Shown piece after piece: positions 24,936 through 30,678 of a stretch of DNA of 35,765 bases (positions are counted from its first letter, which is position 1; each line of letters starts with the position of its first letter). Source of the stretch: a virus; IMG/VR virus record IMGVR_UViG_3300007734_000626, positions 1 through 35,765 of that record; one strand, 5' to 3'. The translations under genes were made by a program, and so were the position numbers. The notes under the pieces were generated by a model. That model made no database searches and was not told where the DNA came from. It worked only from the letters and a program-made list of their open reading frames with translations.

Positions 24936-25277
24936 ATGAAAAAACTATTAATTTTAGCAGTATTATTTGCTTCTTGCAAGAAAGAAGAAAACAAAACAAC
25001 AACTACAAGTTCAACTTTACATTCAGTAGAAGTGGTAGGACATAGTTTATTTGATAGTAATGTAACTATTGATGGAGTAGATCAGGGACAGATTAATCAC
25101 ATTTATCAAATTAGTAATGGTCAATCATTTACTTTTATTGATAGGGGAGACGATGCCTTTAGTCCAATAACAATGACTACAACACAAGCATATATAAATG
25201 TAACAGTTTATGTCGATGGAGCTTCTGCCTATACTCATGGTGGTTATCAAGATGCACTATTTACTTACAATCCATAA
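24936..25277 (+). CDS. Phage-encoded lipoprotein with surface-export-like signal
   Basis: A 113-residue lipoprotein. MKKLLILAVLFASC is a signal peptide with lipobox LFASC and cysteine at 14. Directly after it comes KKEE, which resembles the K(D/E)(D/E) signal that sends Bacteroidetes lipoproteins to the cell surface. The remainder has a Thr/Ser-rich linker and a beta-rich domain with SVEVVGHSLFDSNVTIDG and YINVTVYVDGASAYTHGGYQ, possibly an immunoglobulin-like fold. It could block superinfection or the phage receptor, as T5 Llp does (inference). CDS spacing and a ACCATG start suggest it has its own weak promoter (AACCTTTG near 24895). Confidence 0.75.
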   Translation: MKKLLILAVLFASCKKEENKTTTTSSTLHSVEVVGHSLFDSNVTIDGVDQGQINHIYQISNGQSFTFIDRGDDAFSPITMTTTQAYINVTVYVDGASAYTHGGYQDALFTYNP

Positions 25278-25280
25278 GTA

Positions 25281-25472
25281 ATGTCAGACATAACGAAATG
25301 CAAGGGACAAGGATGCCCAATAAAAGACGAGTGCAAAAGATACACAGCTAAAGAATCAGTATCGCAATCTTACTTTATGGAATCACCTATTAAGGATAAT
25401 AAATGTGATATGTATTGGGGAGAGGATTCTGAAAATATATTTAATCATTTAAAAACAATAATGAAACTATGA
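25281..25472 (+). CDS. Conserved small Cys-containing phage protein
   Basis: A 63-residue protein with CKGQGCPIKDECKRY (Cys at 7, 12, 18) and a later Cys (NKCDMYWG). The pattern C-x4-C-x5-C-x3Y plus QSYFMESP is shared by many small Bacteroidetes phage proteins. It may bind metal. Function unknown. It starts 3 nt after the lipoprotein stop and overlaps the next gene by 4 nt (ATGA). Confidence 0.6.
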   Translation: MSDITKCKGQGCPIKDECKRYTAKESVSQSYFMESPIKDNKCDMYWGEDSENIFNHLKTIMKL

Positions 25473-25699
25473 CACCACAACAAAAAAGTAAGGATTTAAT
25501 TAATTCATTCTATTACTCACTACCAAACAACGGAAGCGAAACGGGATTAAATAGTACTACTGAACGATATAAAGAAGCTATACAATGTGCATTGATTGCA
25601 GTTGATGAAATAATCAATCATCATTCACAAGAACAAGGATTGTATAGAATTGATACATATTATTGGCAACAAGTCAAGTCGGAGTTGCAGTCTTTGTAA
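25469..25699 (+). CDS. Conserved small phage protein, unknown function
   Basis: A 76-residue protein with KSKDLINSFYYSLPN, ERYKEAIQCALIAVDEIINH and a closing YYWQQVKSELQSL. I recognise this composition (CALIAVDEII, YWxxVK) from small proteins of Bacteroidetes phages. No function known. Its stop at 25699 is the last base of the normal phage backbone before the cassette-like region begins at about 25704. Confidence 0.65.
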   Translation: MTPQQKSKDLINSFYYSLPNNGSETGLNSTTERYKEAIQCALIAVDEIINHHSQEQGLYRIDTYYWQQVKSELQSL

Positions 25700-25703
25700 G
25701 GTT

Positions 25704-25731
25704 GCGTATAACGTTTTGCAACTTGGCTTAG
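25704..25731 (+). repeat. TAACG-type boundary site 1
   Basis: GCGTATAACGTTTTGCAACT and onwards to TTAG. It is alignable with 26037-26064 and 26887-26914: shared GCnnnTAACGkTT and a CTT/GCT block. It starts 4 nt after the last backbone gene and precedes the 86-residue ORF. Confidence 0.6.
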
Positions 25732-25773
25732 TGCCGAAATTAACAGATAAACTAATTTAATAAAGATAAAATT

Positions 25774-26034
25774 ATGAGTACAGAAAATAGTTTTGAAGAA
25801 CACAATGATAAGGCATTGAGCCAAGATGCTGTTAGTTGCCGTTTTATTAGTGGTTTTCAAGATACAAGAACAAATAAAGAGGATTTCGCTTTAACACCTT
25901 ATTTATTTGGAGTATGGGTTAGTGAAAAATCTAAAGTTCGTGGATTTGGTATTTGTTGGGGTTATTACTCTATTTTTGTAGCGTTAGGTTTTAATATACC
26001 TAAAAATTACCCGATATTTAGAGTTATTAAGTAA
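25774..26034 (+). CDS. Orphan small protein in cassette-like region
   Basis: An 86-residue protein (MSTENSFEEHNDKALSQDAV at the N-terminus; an aromatic-rich end with RGFGICWGYYSIFVALGFN). No family recognised. It lies between boundary sites 1 and 2, with a 60-nt A/T-rich leader ending AAAATTATG. Codon and GC use are visibly different from the neighbouring backbone genes. It reads like a single-gene cassette picked up from elsewhere. Confidence 0.5.
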   Translation: MSTENSFEEHNDKALSQDAVSCRFISGFQDTRTNKEDFALTPYLFGVWVSEKSKVRGFGICWGYYSIFVALGFNIPKNYPIFRVIK

Positions 26035-26036
26035 TG

Positions 26037-26145
26037 GCAACTAACGGTTGGGGCTTAACGAAGTTTTTTGCCTTGCTCAAATGTTCAAATCAAGGCATAA
26101 TGCTTATAGGCAAAAAATTTTGTTTAAGCCCTTGTTATAAGCTGT
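26037..26145 (+). repeat. attC-like long imperfect hairpin (boundary site 2)
   Basis: From CTAACGG at 26041 to GTTATAA at 26134-26140 the sequence can fold on itself. Arms GGGCTTAACGAAG plus TTTTTTGCC (26051-26072) and GGCAAAAAATTTTG plus TTTAAGCCC (26109-26131) pair with a few mismatches and one bulge, and GCCTTG (26070-26075)/CAAGGC (26091-26096) offers an inner stem. Outer TAAC/GTTA bounds 97 nt apart recall integron attC sites, though the R boxes are not canonical. It directly follows the stop of the 86-residue ORF, as attC does in a cassette. Confidence 0.55.
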
Positions 26146-26200
26146 TTAAAAAAAGAAAAAAGAGGGGAGATTTTTTTATTAAATTTTTTAAGTTTTAAAA
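26134..26200 (+). repeat. Left inverted repeat flanking the methyltransferase
   Basis: Two blocks. The outer one (26134-26161) reads GTTATAAGC, then TTT, A7, G, A6; the inner one (26171-26200) reads T7-ATTAAA-T6 and so on to the A of the start codon. The inner 30 bases are an exact reverse complement of 26827-26856, and the outer 28 match 26869-26896 with two differences. Confidence 0.9.
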
Positions 26201-26832
26201 TGGATTTACGGAATATAGATTGTATGATAATGATGAAGGAGTTTCCCGACAAATATTTTGATTTGGCAATAGTTGACCCACCCTATGGAATTGGAATTGA
26301 CGGACAAAAAGAAAGTATTTGTAAGAACCCGAAACACAATAGAAAGGCACACGAACACAAAGGGTGGGATAATGCAATACCGACTGCTGAATATTTTAGG
26401 GAACTTGAAAGGGTGAGTAAGAACCAAATTATTTGGGGTGCAAACTACTTTGTTGAACACCTGAACAAAGGCACGAAAGGTTGGATATTTTGGTATAAAG
26501 GACAGGAAGGATTAACTATGAGTGATGGCGAACTTGCTTACAGTAGCTTTCAAGTTGCAACACGAATGATAAATTTGAATAGGGGATTGATTGCTCAAAA
26601 AGGTGGGAGCATACACCCGACACAAAAGCCAGTTGAATTATACAGGCATTTACTACACAATTACGCAGAGAAAGGACAAAAGATATTAGACACACATTTA
26701 GGAAGCGGAAGTATTGCGATTGCCTGTTACGATATGGGATGCGAATTAACGGCAAGTGAGATTGATAAAGAGTATTTTGATAATGCAACGAAAAGGATAA
26801 ATGAACACACGATGCAAACCTTTTTATTTTAA
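26200..26832 (+). CDS. Orphan DNA methyltransferase (N6-adenine/N4-cytosine, beta type)
   Basis: A 210-residue enzyme. The catalytic motif DPPYGIG is at 26-32, HPTQKP at 139-144, and the SAM-binding DTHLGSGS at 164-171. The order (catalytic site first, SAM site last) is that of class beta methyltransferases. The target domain between them is short, so specificity cannot be read. There is no partner restriction gene, so it probably protects phage DNA from host enzymes or changes expression. It is flanked by about 70-bp inverted repeats and lies in the cassette-like region, signs that it moved in as a unit. Its codon use fits its flanks less than the phage backbone. Confidence 0.9.
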   Translation: MDLRNIDCMIMMKEFPDKYFDLAIVDPPYGIGIDGQKESICKNPKHNRKAHEHKGWDNAIPTAEYFRELERVSKNQIIWGANYFVEHLNKGTKGWIFWYKGQEGLTMSDGELAYSSFQVATRMINLNRGLIAQKGGSIHPTQKPVELYRHLLHNYAEKGQKILDTHLGSGSIAIACYDMGCELTASEIDKEYFDNATKRINEHTMQTFLF

Positions 26833-26896
26833 AACTTAAAAAATTTAATAAAAAAATGTGCGGTGGCTTTTTTTCTTTTTTTAAATTGCTTATAAC
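26827..26896 (+). repeat. Right inverted repeat flanking the methyltransferase
   Basis: Inverse of 26134-26200. It begins inside the last codons of the gene (26827), has a central non-matching TGTGCGGTGGC, and ends GCTTATAAC at 26896, which runs directly into boundary site 3 (TAACG at 26893-26897). Confidence 0.9.
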
Positions 26897-26914
26897 GGTT
26901 TGCAGCTATGCGTA
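26887..26914 (+). repeat. TAACG-type boundary site 3
   Basis: TGCTTATAACGGTTTGCAGC followed by TATGCGTAG. It aligns with site 1 (25704) through the next 40 bases, including a shared GATAAACT before each following ORF, and with the left arm of site 2. Confidence 0.6.
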
Positions 26915-26953
26915 GTTGCGGTAAATTAATGATAAACTTAAATTTAAATACAA

Positions 26954-27205
26954 ATGAATACAGACAGAATTAAAGAGATACAATTAGAAACAGCTTACCC
27001 TGAAAGTGTAAGTGTGCAACAAGCTTTACTGAAAGTTTGGAATGAAACGGAACAAGAGCAATTACGCATAACTGCTGTTAGTGGGCGAAGCGAACAGTTT
27101 ATTTCTTTGATTAGAGAATTGATAAACGTAGGCATAATTGATGAAGATGATATAGAAGTAGAAACTTGGGTAAAAAACTATCTCAAAGAAATAAATTGCC
27201 ACTAA
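26954..27205 (+). CDS. Orphan small protein in cassette-like region
   Basis: An 83-residue helical protein (MNTDRIKEIQLETAYPESVS, VQQALLKVWNETEQEQ, FISLIRELINVGIIDEDDIE). No family recognised. Its leader is related to that of the 86-residue ORF at 25774 (same site and GATAAACT-type stretch), so both belong to the same sort of unit. After the stop at 27205 comes CTAATGGCTAACCGCCA, a fourth similar boundary. Confidence 0.5.
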   Translation: MNTDRIKEIQLETAYPESVSVQQALLKVWNETEQEQLRITAVSGRSEQFISLIRELINVGIIDEDDIEVETWVKNYLKEINCH

Positions 27206-27220
27206 CTAATGGCTAACCGC

Positions 27221-27245
27221 CATAAACTAAACTAAACAAGACTAA
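27221..27245 (+). repeat. Repeated leader, copy 1
   Basis: CATAAACTAAAC then TAAACAAGACTAA. It matches 27480-27503 apart from one inserted base. A third, partial copy starts at 27272. Confidence 0.8.
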
Positions 27246-27253
27246 GACCTAAT

Positions 27254-27271
27254 GTTCACGAATGCGTGAAC
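27254..27271 (+). other. Perfect hairpin between leader copies
   Basis: GTTCACG-AATG-CGTGAAC: a 7-bp stem and 4-nt loop. No T run follows, so this is more likely an operator-like palindrome or RNA processing signal than a terminator. Confidence 0.7.
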
Positions 27272-27298
27272 ACTAAACAAACAAGACTAATGAAAATA
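27272..27298 (+). repeat. 27-bp direct repeat including a start codon, copy A
   Basis: The 27 bases from ACTAAACAAACAAGACTAAT to GAAAATA are identical to 27485-27511. In this copy the shared ATG (27290-27292) leads to a stop after three codons, and the real ORF starts 8 nt further on. Confidence 0.9.
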
Positions 27299-27462
27299 TG
27301 ATAACTTACATAGCAAATACAATATTTATAATTTTTCTTTTGTTCTGTTTGTGGTTGATAATTTGTTTTATAATTTATAAAAATAAACCATCTAATGACT
27401 TAACTGGACAAAGTGAAAGACAAAAGAAAAATGATGATTACAACACTGATTATTATATATAA
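27298..27462 (+). CDS. Small membrane protein
   Basis: A 54-residue protein with one membrane segment (about residues 3-26, ITYIANTIFIIFLLFCLWLI and on to CFIIY) and a hydrophilic, charged tail (SERQKKNDDYN). It lies between the two copies of the repeated leader, in an A/T-rich patch. Not recognised; small membrane proteins of this type may be toxins, holins or exclusion factors, none of which the sequence decides. Confidence 0.5.
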   Translation: MITYIANTIFIIFLLFCLWLIICFIIYKNKPSNDLTGQSERQKKNDDYNTDYYI

Positions 27463-27484
27463 AAACTTAAAACAAGTCGCATAA

Positions 27485-27511
27485 ACTAAACAAACAAGAC
27501 TAATGAAAATA
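27485..27511 (+). repeat. 27-bp direct repeat including a start codon, copy B
   Basis: Identical to 27272-27298. In this copy the ATG (27503) is the start of the 55-residue ORF. Confidence 0.9.
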
Positions 27512-27670
27512 ACTGCAAAAAAAATTAAGAGAGAATTAGAAAAGAATTATGGATGGATGAATTTAGATGATAAAGATGGATATTATGCATTAATAAATGA
27601 ACTGATTAAAGACACATTAAAAGTAGTAGATAAAATATTAAAAGAGCAAAAAGGAATTTCAATTAAATAA
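27503..27670 (+). CDS. Small helical early protein
   Basis: A 55-residue, Lys-rich helical protein (MKITAKKIKRELEKNYGWMN, then YYALINELIKDTLKVVDKIL). The start codon lies in the repeated leader at a CAAGACTAATG context. No family recognised. A/T-rich compared with the DUF1599-like gene that follows after 4 nt. Confidence 0.5.
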   Translation: MKITAKKIKRELEKNYGWMNLDDKDGYYALINELIKDTLKVVDKILKEQKGISIK

Positions 27671-27674
27671 TATT

Positions 27675-27971
27675 ATGACAACCGAAGAACAAAAGCAGCA
27701 CATCACTAACTTTTTCAAGCGACAAAGGGAGATTCTAACAAGCAAAGGTAATGACTATGCAAATGAGGATAGACTATCTAATTTTAAGTTAGCAGGTACT
27801 ATCTGTCAGTTATCACCGGAACAGAATTGTCTATCGTTAATTGCTACGAAAGTCGCACGATTAGGTGTATTATTGAATGGTCAGATACCATCAAACGAAA
27901 GTATTAAAGATTCTATTATTGACCTGGCAAATTATTGTGTACTTTTGGATGAACTAATTGAGGATAAATGA
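27675..27971 (+). CDS. DUF1599-like (nucleotide modification associated) protein
   Basis: A 98-residue protein with KGNDYANEDRLSNFKLAG, LIATKVARLGVLLNGQIPSN and ESIKDSIIDLANYCVLLDEL. This Lys-Gly-x-Asp-Tyr ... Asn-Phe-Lys, Lys-x-x-Arg and Asp-x-x-Asp-x-x-x-Tyr pattern is that of DUF1599-type proteins, a MazG-related helical fold seen in phages and thought to be linked to nucleotide metabolism. The substrate is unknown. It overlaps the next gene by 4 nt (ATGA). Confidence 0.65.
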   Translation: MTTEEQKQHITNFFKRQREILTSKGNDYANEDRLSNFKLAGTICQLSPEQNCLSLIATKVARLGVLLNGQIPSNESIKDSIIDLANYCVLLDELIEDK

Positions 27972-28249
27972 AACGAGATTACATCTACATAGGAATAATA
28001 GCAATAGTTATATTCATGTACCTAACTAAAATGCCTGATCCGACAAAGAACGAGTATAAGACATACATCAAAGTAAAGGATAGTACTATTCGTGTCATCC
28101 ATGATAAGGAGATCATAAGAGAGAAATCAAAAGTAAACATTACTAATATTTTCAACACATCAGCCAATGAAGAGAACCACTATACCAATTCTGACAGTAA
28201 TCGCCTTATCTTTATCGATTCATTCCTACGCTCAAAAGGATACCGCTAA
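27968..28249 (+). CDS. Small N-terminally anchored membrane protein (spanin-like?)
   Basis: A 93-residue protein with an N-terminal membrane segment (YIYIGIIAIVIFMYLTKM, residues 5-22) and a hydrophilic rest (KVKDSTIRVIHDKEIIRE, NTSANEENHYTN). This resembles the layout of an inner-membrane spanin with a periplasmic part, and the following gene is embedded in its last third in another frame, as Rz1 is in Rz. It lies in the early operon and not with the lysis genes, though it ends right next to them. The assignment is therefore tentative. Confidence 0.5.
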   Translation: MKRDYIYIGIIAIVIFMYLTKMPDPTKNEYKTYIKVKDSTIRVIHDKEIIREKSKVNITNIFNTSANEENHYTNSDSNRLIFIDSFLRSKGYR

Positions 28250-28514
28250 GTATTGTTTCACCGGTGCTGAGATGAACGAATGGATAAAGTCAGCTATAAA
28301 CGAAAAAGCATATAAATCTGCATTTGATACCTTGCAGAATGTAGTTAAGATAGACGAATCAATTATAAACGATTTAAAGCAGTTAAATAATTCAGCTAAT
28401 AGTTTAATTGAGAAGCAGCACAAAAGTATCAGAAAACGCAAATTAACGATAGTTTTATGGCAATTTATTGCAGGTGCTATATCAGCTGGATGGATTTACA
28501 CTCTCATTCGGTAG
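28167..28514 (+). CDS. Exported helical protein with C-terminal membrane segment (spanin partner?)
   Basis: A 115-residue protein. It starts with a signal-peptide-like segment (MKRTTIPILTVIALSLSIHS, YAQ as possible cleavage), has a helical middle (FDTLQNVVKIDESIINDLKQ, LNNSANSLIEKQHKS) and a C-terminal membrane segment (LTIVLWQFIAGAISAGWIYT). It overlaps the upstream gene by 83 nt in a different frame, which suggests a functional pair. There is no lipobox, so it is not a classical o-spanin. Unrelated membrane roles are possible. Its 3' end overlaps the convergent minus-strand gene by 33 nt. Confidence 0.55.
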   Translation: MKRTTIPILTVIALSLSIHSYAQKDTAKYCFTGAEMNEWIKSAINEKAYKSAFDTLQNVVKIDESIINDLKQLNNSANSLIEKQHKSIRKRKLTIVLWQFIAGAISAGWIYTLIR

Positions 28515-28796
28515 ATTCTCCTCACTTGCCTTAACACTACGATCAAACCAATCCGAATGCATTTCTGATAGATCGGTATAGTTATCCTTTACTTTGATCC
28601 ATCCTTCATCATCCAGGTACAAAGCTGAGCATTTAACATAGTTATTTTCAACTAAATATGTTTCCTCAGATACCGAAAGAATCTTTGTGATAAAGATAAT
28701 TCTCTTAAATAAGCAGATATCCCTCCTGCTCAATAGATTATTCTTCTTAATAATGATCTGTGTGACCTCTAACTGAATATCGTTTATTACTCTCAT
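28482..28796 (-). CDS. Hypothetical protein, last gene of the late region
   Basis: A 104-residue protein with a basic N-terminal half (EVTQIIIKKNNLLSRRDICL, FKRIIFITKIL) and an acidic C-terminal half ending SEENLPNESVNPSS. No family recognised. Its start overlaps the stop of the metallophosphoesterase (TAATG), so it is translated after it. It converges with the early operon and overlaps it by 33 nt; no terminator is seen between the two. Confidence 0.55.
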   Translation of the reverse strand: MRVINDIQLEVTQIIIKKNNLLSRRDICLFKRIIFITKILSVSEETYLVENNYVKCSALYLDDEGWIKVKDNYTDLSEMHSDWFDRSVKASEENLPNESVNPSS

Positions 28797-29782
28797 TAGT
28801 ACACCTTACCATTAACTATCTTCTTATTGGATACAGCGAAGTTTTCGCCATCCATATCTACTACTGCGAATCCATGATTATGATTATTCACTTCCATATA
28901 ACGAGGTTCTAATTCACAAAGACATCCAGTAGAATAAGTTACTACTACATCCCCATCGTATACCTTTTCTGTTGCCTCACTTGTTCTATGAAAATGACCA
29001 CAAATAGCATGACGTTTTAATTTTAAAAATAGAGAACGTGCAGGATTAACCCCACCTGCTCCTCGCATCTTATCTCCATGTTCTACTAATAGTTTACCAA
29101 AATAACATTTAGTACCATGTTCAATGTAATGAACTCCATACTCTCTAACTCTTAATAAAGCATCAATCTTAAATTCTTGCATATCAAGTAACTCAGGTGC
29201 TTTAACTCTTAGGTATCGTTCCATTCTGTACTCATGATTACCTGGTATGTAATAAACTAATACTTTCGGAAATTCTTTTTGTAGCAATGCAAAGAAATTT
29301 CTTGCCATTTCTAACTCCTCTGCTATGTCTGTTACTCGTGGGTCTTTTTCGTGAAAACTTAACTGGTAAAAGTCTATCATATCTCCATTAATAAAGATAG
29401 TATCTATACCTTCCTTTTTACCATATTTTAATGCAGTCTCTAATGCTTTTACATCGTGGTAAGGAAAATGTATATCTGATAATAATAACACCTTCTTAAT
29501 CGATTTTGGCAATCTCCATACCTCTCTATCTACTGAATGCGATGCAGGTATTTTCCATACATTTTGATTCTCTATATTTATTGGTTTTAGGAATCTTTTA
29601 TCGGTTAATGTTTTTCGATTACTTTTACCCAAATGCCCTCGATAATATTGCACCTTTTTTCTACACTGGTCAAATGATGTAAATAGTTTAGGTTGTTTTT
29701 TGAAAGCTAAGTTAGCAATTGTTCTATCTCCGCTATCGGGAAACTTAATTAATAACTCTTTGATATAGTCGGATGCTATCAT
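28796..29782 (-). CDS. Metallophosphoesterase with N-terminal HTH-like domain
   Basis: A 328-residue protein of the calcineurin-like superfamily. Motifs in order: SDIHFP (Asp103, His105), NGDMID (133-138), PGNHEYRMER (181-189), VEHGD (His235) and CGHFHRT (262-265): all metal ligands are present. Residues 1-60 (ASDYIKELLIKFPDSGDRTI, FDQCRKKVQYYRGHLGK) form a helical, DNA-binding-like domain. ATG at 29782 is chosen over a TTG eight codons upstream because of its AAAACTA context. The substrate could be nucleic acid or phosphoprotein. Its place at the end of the late region, after the lysis genes, is unusual. Confidence 0.85.
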   Translation of the reverse strand: MIASDYIKELLIKFPDSGDRTIANLAFKKQPKLFTSFDQCRKKVQYYRGHLGKSNRKTLTDKRFLKPINIENQNVWKIPASHSVDREVWRLPKSIKKVLLLSDIHFPYHDVKALETALKYGKKEGIDTIFINGDMIDFYQLSFHEKDPRVTDIAEELEMARNFFALLQKEFPKVLVYYIPGNHEYRMERYLRVKAPELLDMQEFKIDALLRVREYGVHYIEHGTKCYFGKLLVEHGDKMRGAGGVNPARSLFLKLKRHAICGHFHRTSEATEKVYDGDVVVTYSTGCLCELEPRYMEVNNHNHGFAVVDMDGENFAVSNKKIVNGKVY

Positions 29783-29815
29783 TAGTTTTAGTTTTGGTTT
29801 AGGCAAATGTAGTCT

Positions 29816-30067
29816 TTATTCCTTTGGTTGGCTGTTTTTCTTTATTGCCTCGTATGTGGTCATGCCCAAAGCTACGGAAACGAACGCGAAATCTAATGCC
29901 AATATCTCACCAACGTACTCCCACTTATCACTCTGAAACCATTTGATATGTAGAACTACAACCATTATGATAATTACAAAAGCAGAAAGTTTACGAGCGG
30001 AATAACCACCGGAATTTGTTTTAAAAGAATCTAATAAATTATTAAGTATTTCCCTAAGTTTTTCCAT
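29816..30067 (-). CDS. Small two-segment membrane protein, putative holin
   Basis: An 83-residue protein with two membrane segments, about 29-44 (AFVIIIMVVVLHIKW) and 54-70 (GEILALDFAFVSVALGMTTY), an amphipathic N-terminus (MEKLREILNNLLDSFKTNS) and a charged C-terminus (EAIKKNSQPKE). This is the pattern of a small class II type holin, and it is directly downstream of the M15 peptidase. Holin genes vary too much to be certain. A gap of 87 nt separates it from the peptidase gene. Confidence 0.55.
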   Translation of the reverse strand: MEKLREILNNLLDSFKTNSGGYSARKLSAFVIIIMVVVLHIKWFQSDKWEYVGEILALDFAFVSVALGMTTYEAIKKNSQPKE

Positions 30068-30154
30068 ATCTTTGAATTTTCTATTACTAAAGCGAGTACC
30101 TGAATGAACAGGTTTCCTAATGGGATAACTTTATGGTAATTGTTATTAGCTTTT

Positions 30155-30565
30155 TTATTTTATTGTAAGTACCATATTTCTATTCTGACCTTGACTGAAA
30201 GAGATATGTATCCAGGTGTAATCGTATTCGTTTATTAATTGATCAAATACTAAGTTAGCTTTACACCAATCAAATAGCTTTTTGTTCTCAGCTTTACTTG
30301 CTGCACTTATATCGATTGCTTCACCTTTACAATGCTGACTTGTTGAACTTCCTCCTACCTTTTGATTCAGCAATGTGCATCTAAAGAATGAATTGATCTT
30401 AATCGGTTTGCCATACCATCTCCTTAGTGGTTCAAAACAAACAGATGCAACAATACGCATTGCAAACAACTGATTTTCTGTAGGTGTATTCTCAATACCG
30501 AATCGAATCGCTGTAGGGGATTGTGTACCTTCGTTATAAGTTATATGGTCTGATATATCATTCAT
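30155..30565 (-). CDS. M15-family peptidase, putative endolysin
   Basis: A 136-residue zinc peptidase of the Peptidase_M15_3 (D-Ala-D-Ala carboxypeptidase-like) kind. The motif SQHCKGEAIDI supplies His78 and Asp85, and TWIHIS supplies His120: the usual His-Asp-His zinc set. INSFFRCTLLNQKVGGSSTSQ precedes it, as in phage endolysins of this family. It cuts cross-links in peptidoglycan at lysis. No signal peptide, so a holin is expected to release it; a small membrane gene lies on each side. Overlaps the Lys-rich gene by 4 nt (ATGA). Confidence 0.88.
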   Translation of the reverse strand: MNDISDHITYNEGTQSPTAIRFGIENTPTENQLFAMRIVASVCFEPLRRWYGKPIKINSFFRCTLLNQKVGGSSTSQHCKGEAIDISAASKAENKKLFDWCKANLVFDQLINEYDYTWIHISFSQGQNRNMVLTIK

Positions 30566-30678
30566 CGCCCTTGTGCCTTGTATGGTTTATTGCTTTCCTT
30601 TTTATTGGGATGCTTTTTTGCTACACCTTTTTTCTTTGCCTTCGTTATGGTTATAACGGATTCAGTTTTCTTTTTCAT
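30562..30678 (-). CDS. Very small Lys-rich basic protein
   Basis: A 38-residue protein (MKKKTESVITITKAKKKGVA, then KKHPNKKESNKPYKAQGR); about 40 percent Lys/Arg. It is coupled to both neighbours by 4-nt ATGA overlaps, which supports that it is real and that its start is at 30678 and not further upstream. Such a basic peptide could bind nucleic acid or membrane. Function unknown. Confidence 0.6.
   Translation of the reverse strand: MKKKTESVITITKAKKKGVAKKHPNKKESNKPYKAQGR

Noticed and set aside
26206-26788. Minus-strand ORFs opposite the methyltransferase
   Set aside because: The plus strand has intact methyltransferase motifs, and the antisense frames lack any domain pattern.
25704-27220. Calling the cassette-like region a true integron
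   Set aside because: There is no integron integrase, the R boxes differ from RYYYAAC/GTTRRRY, and only one site folds into a long hairpin, so it is reported only as attC-like.
16583-28514. Integrase, excisionase or lysogeny module
   Set aside because: No tyrosine or serine recombinase motifs and no CI-size repressor were seen; the 58-residue HTH protein alone does not show lysogeny.
28796-29806. TTG start eight codons upstream for the metallophosphoesterase
   Set aside because: The ATG at 29782 has the AAAACTA context usual in this phage, and the TTG is part of a TACATTTG promoter-like box.
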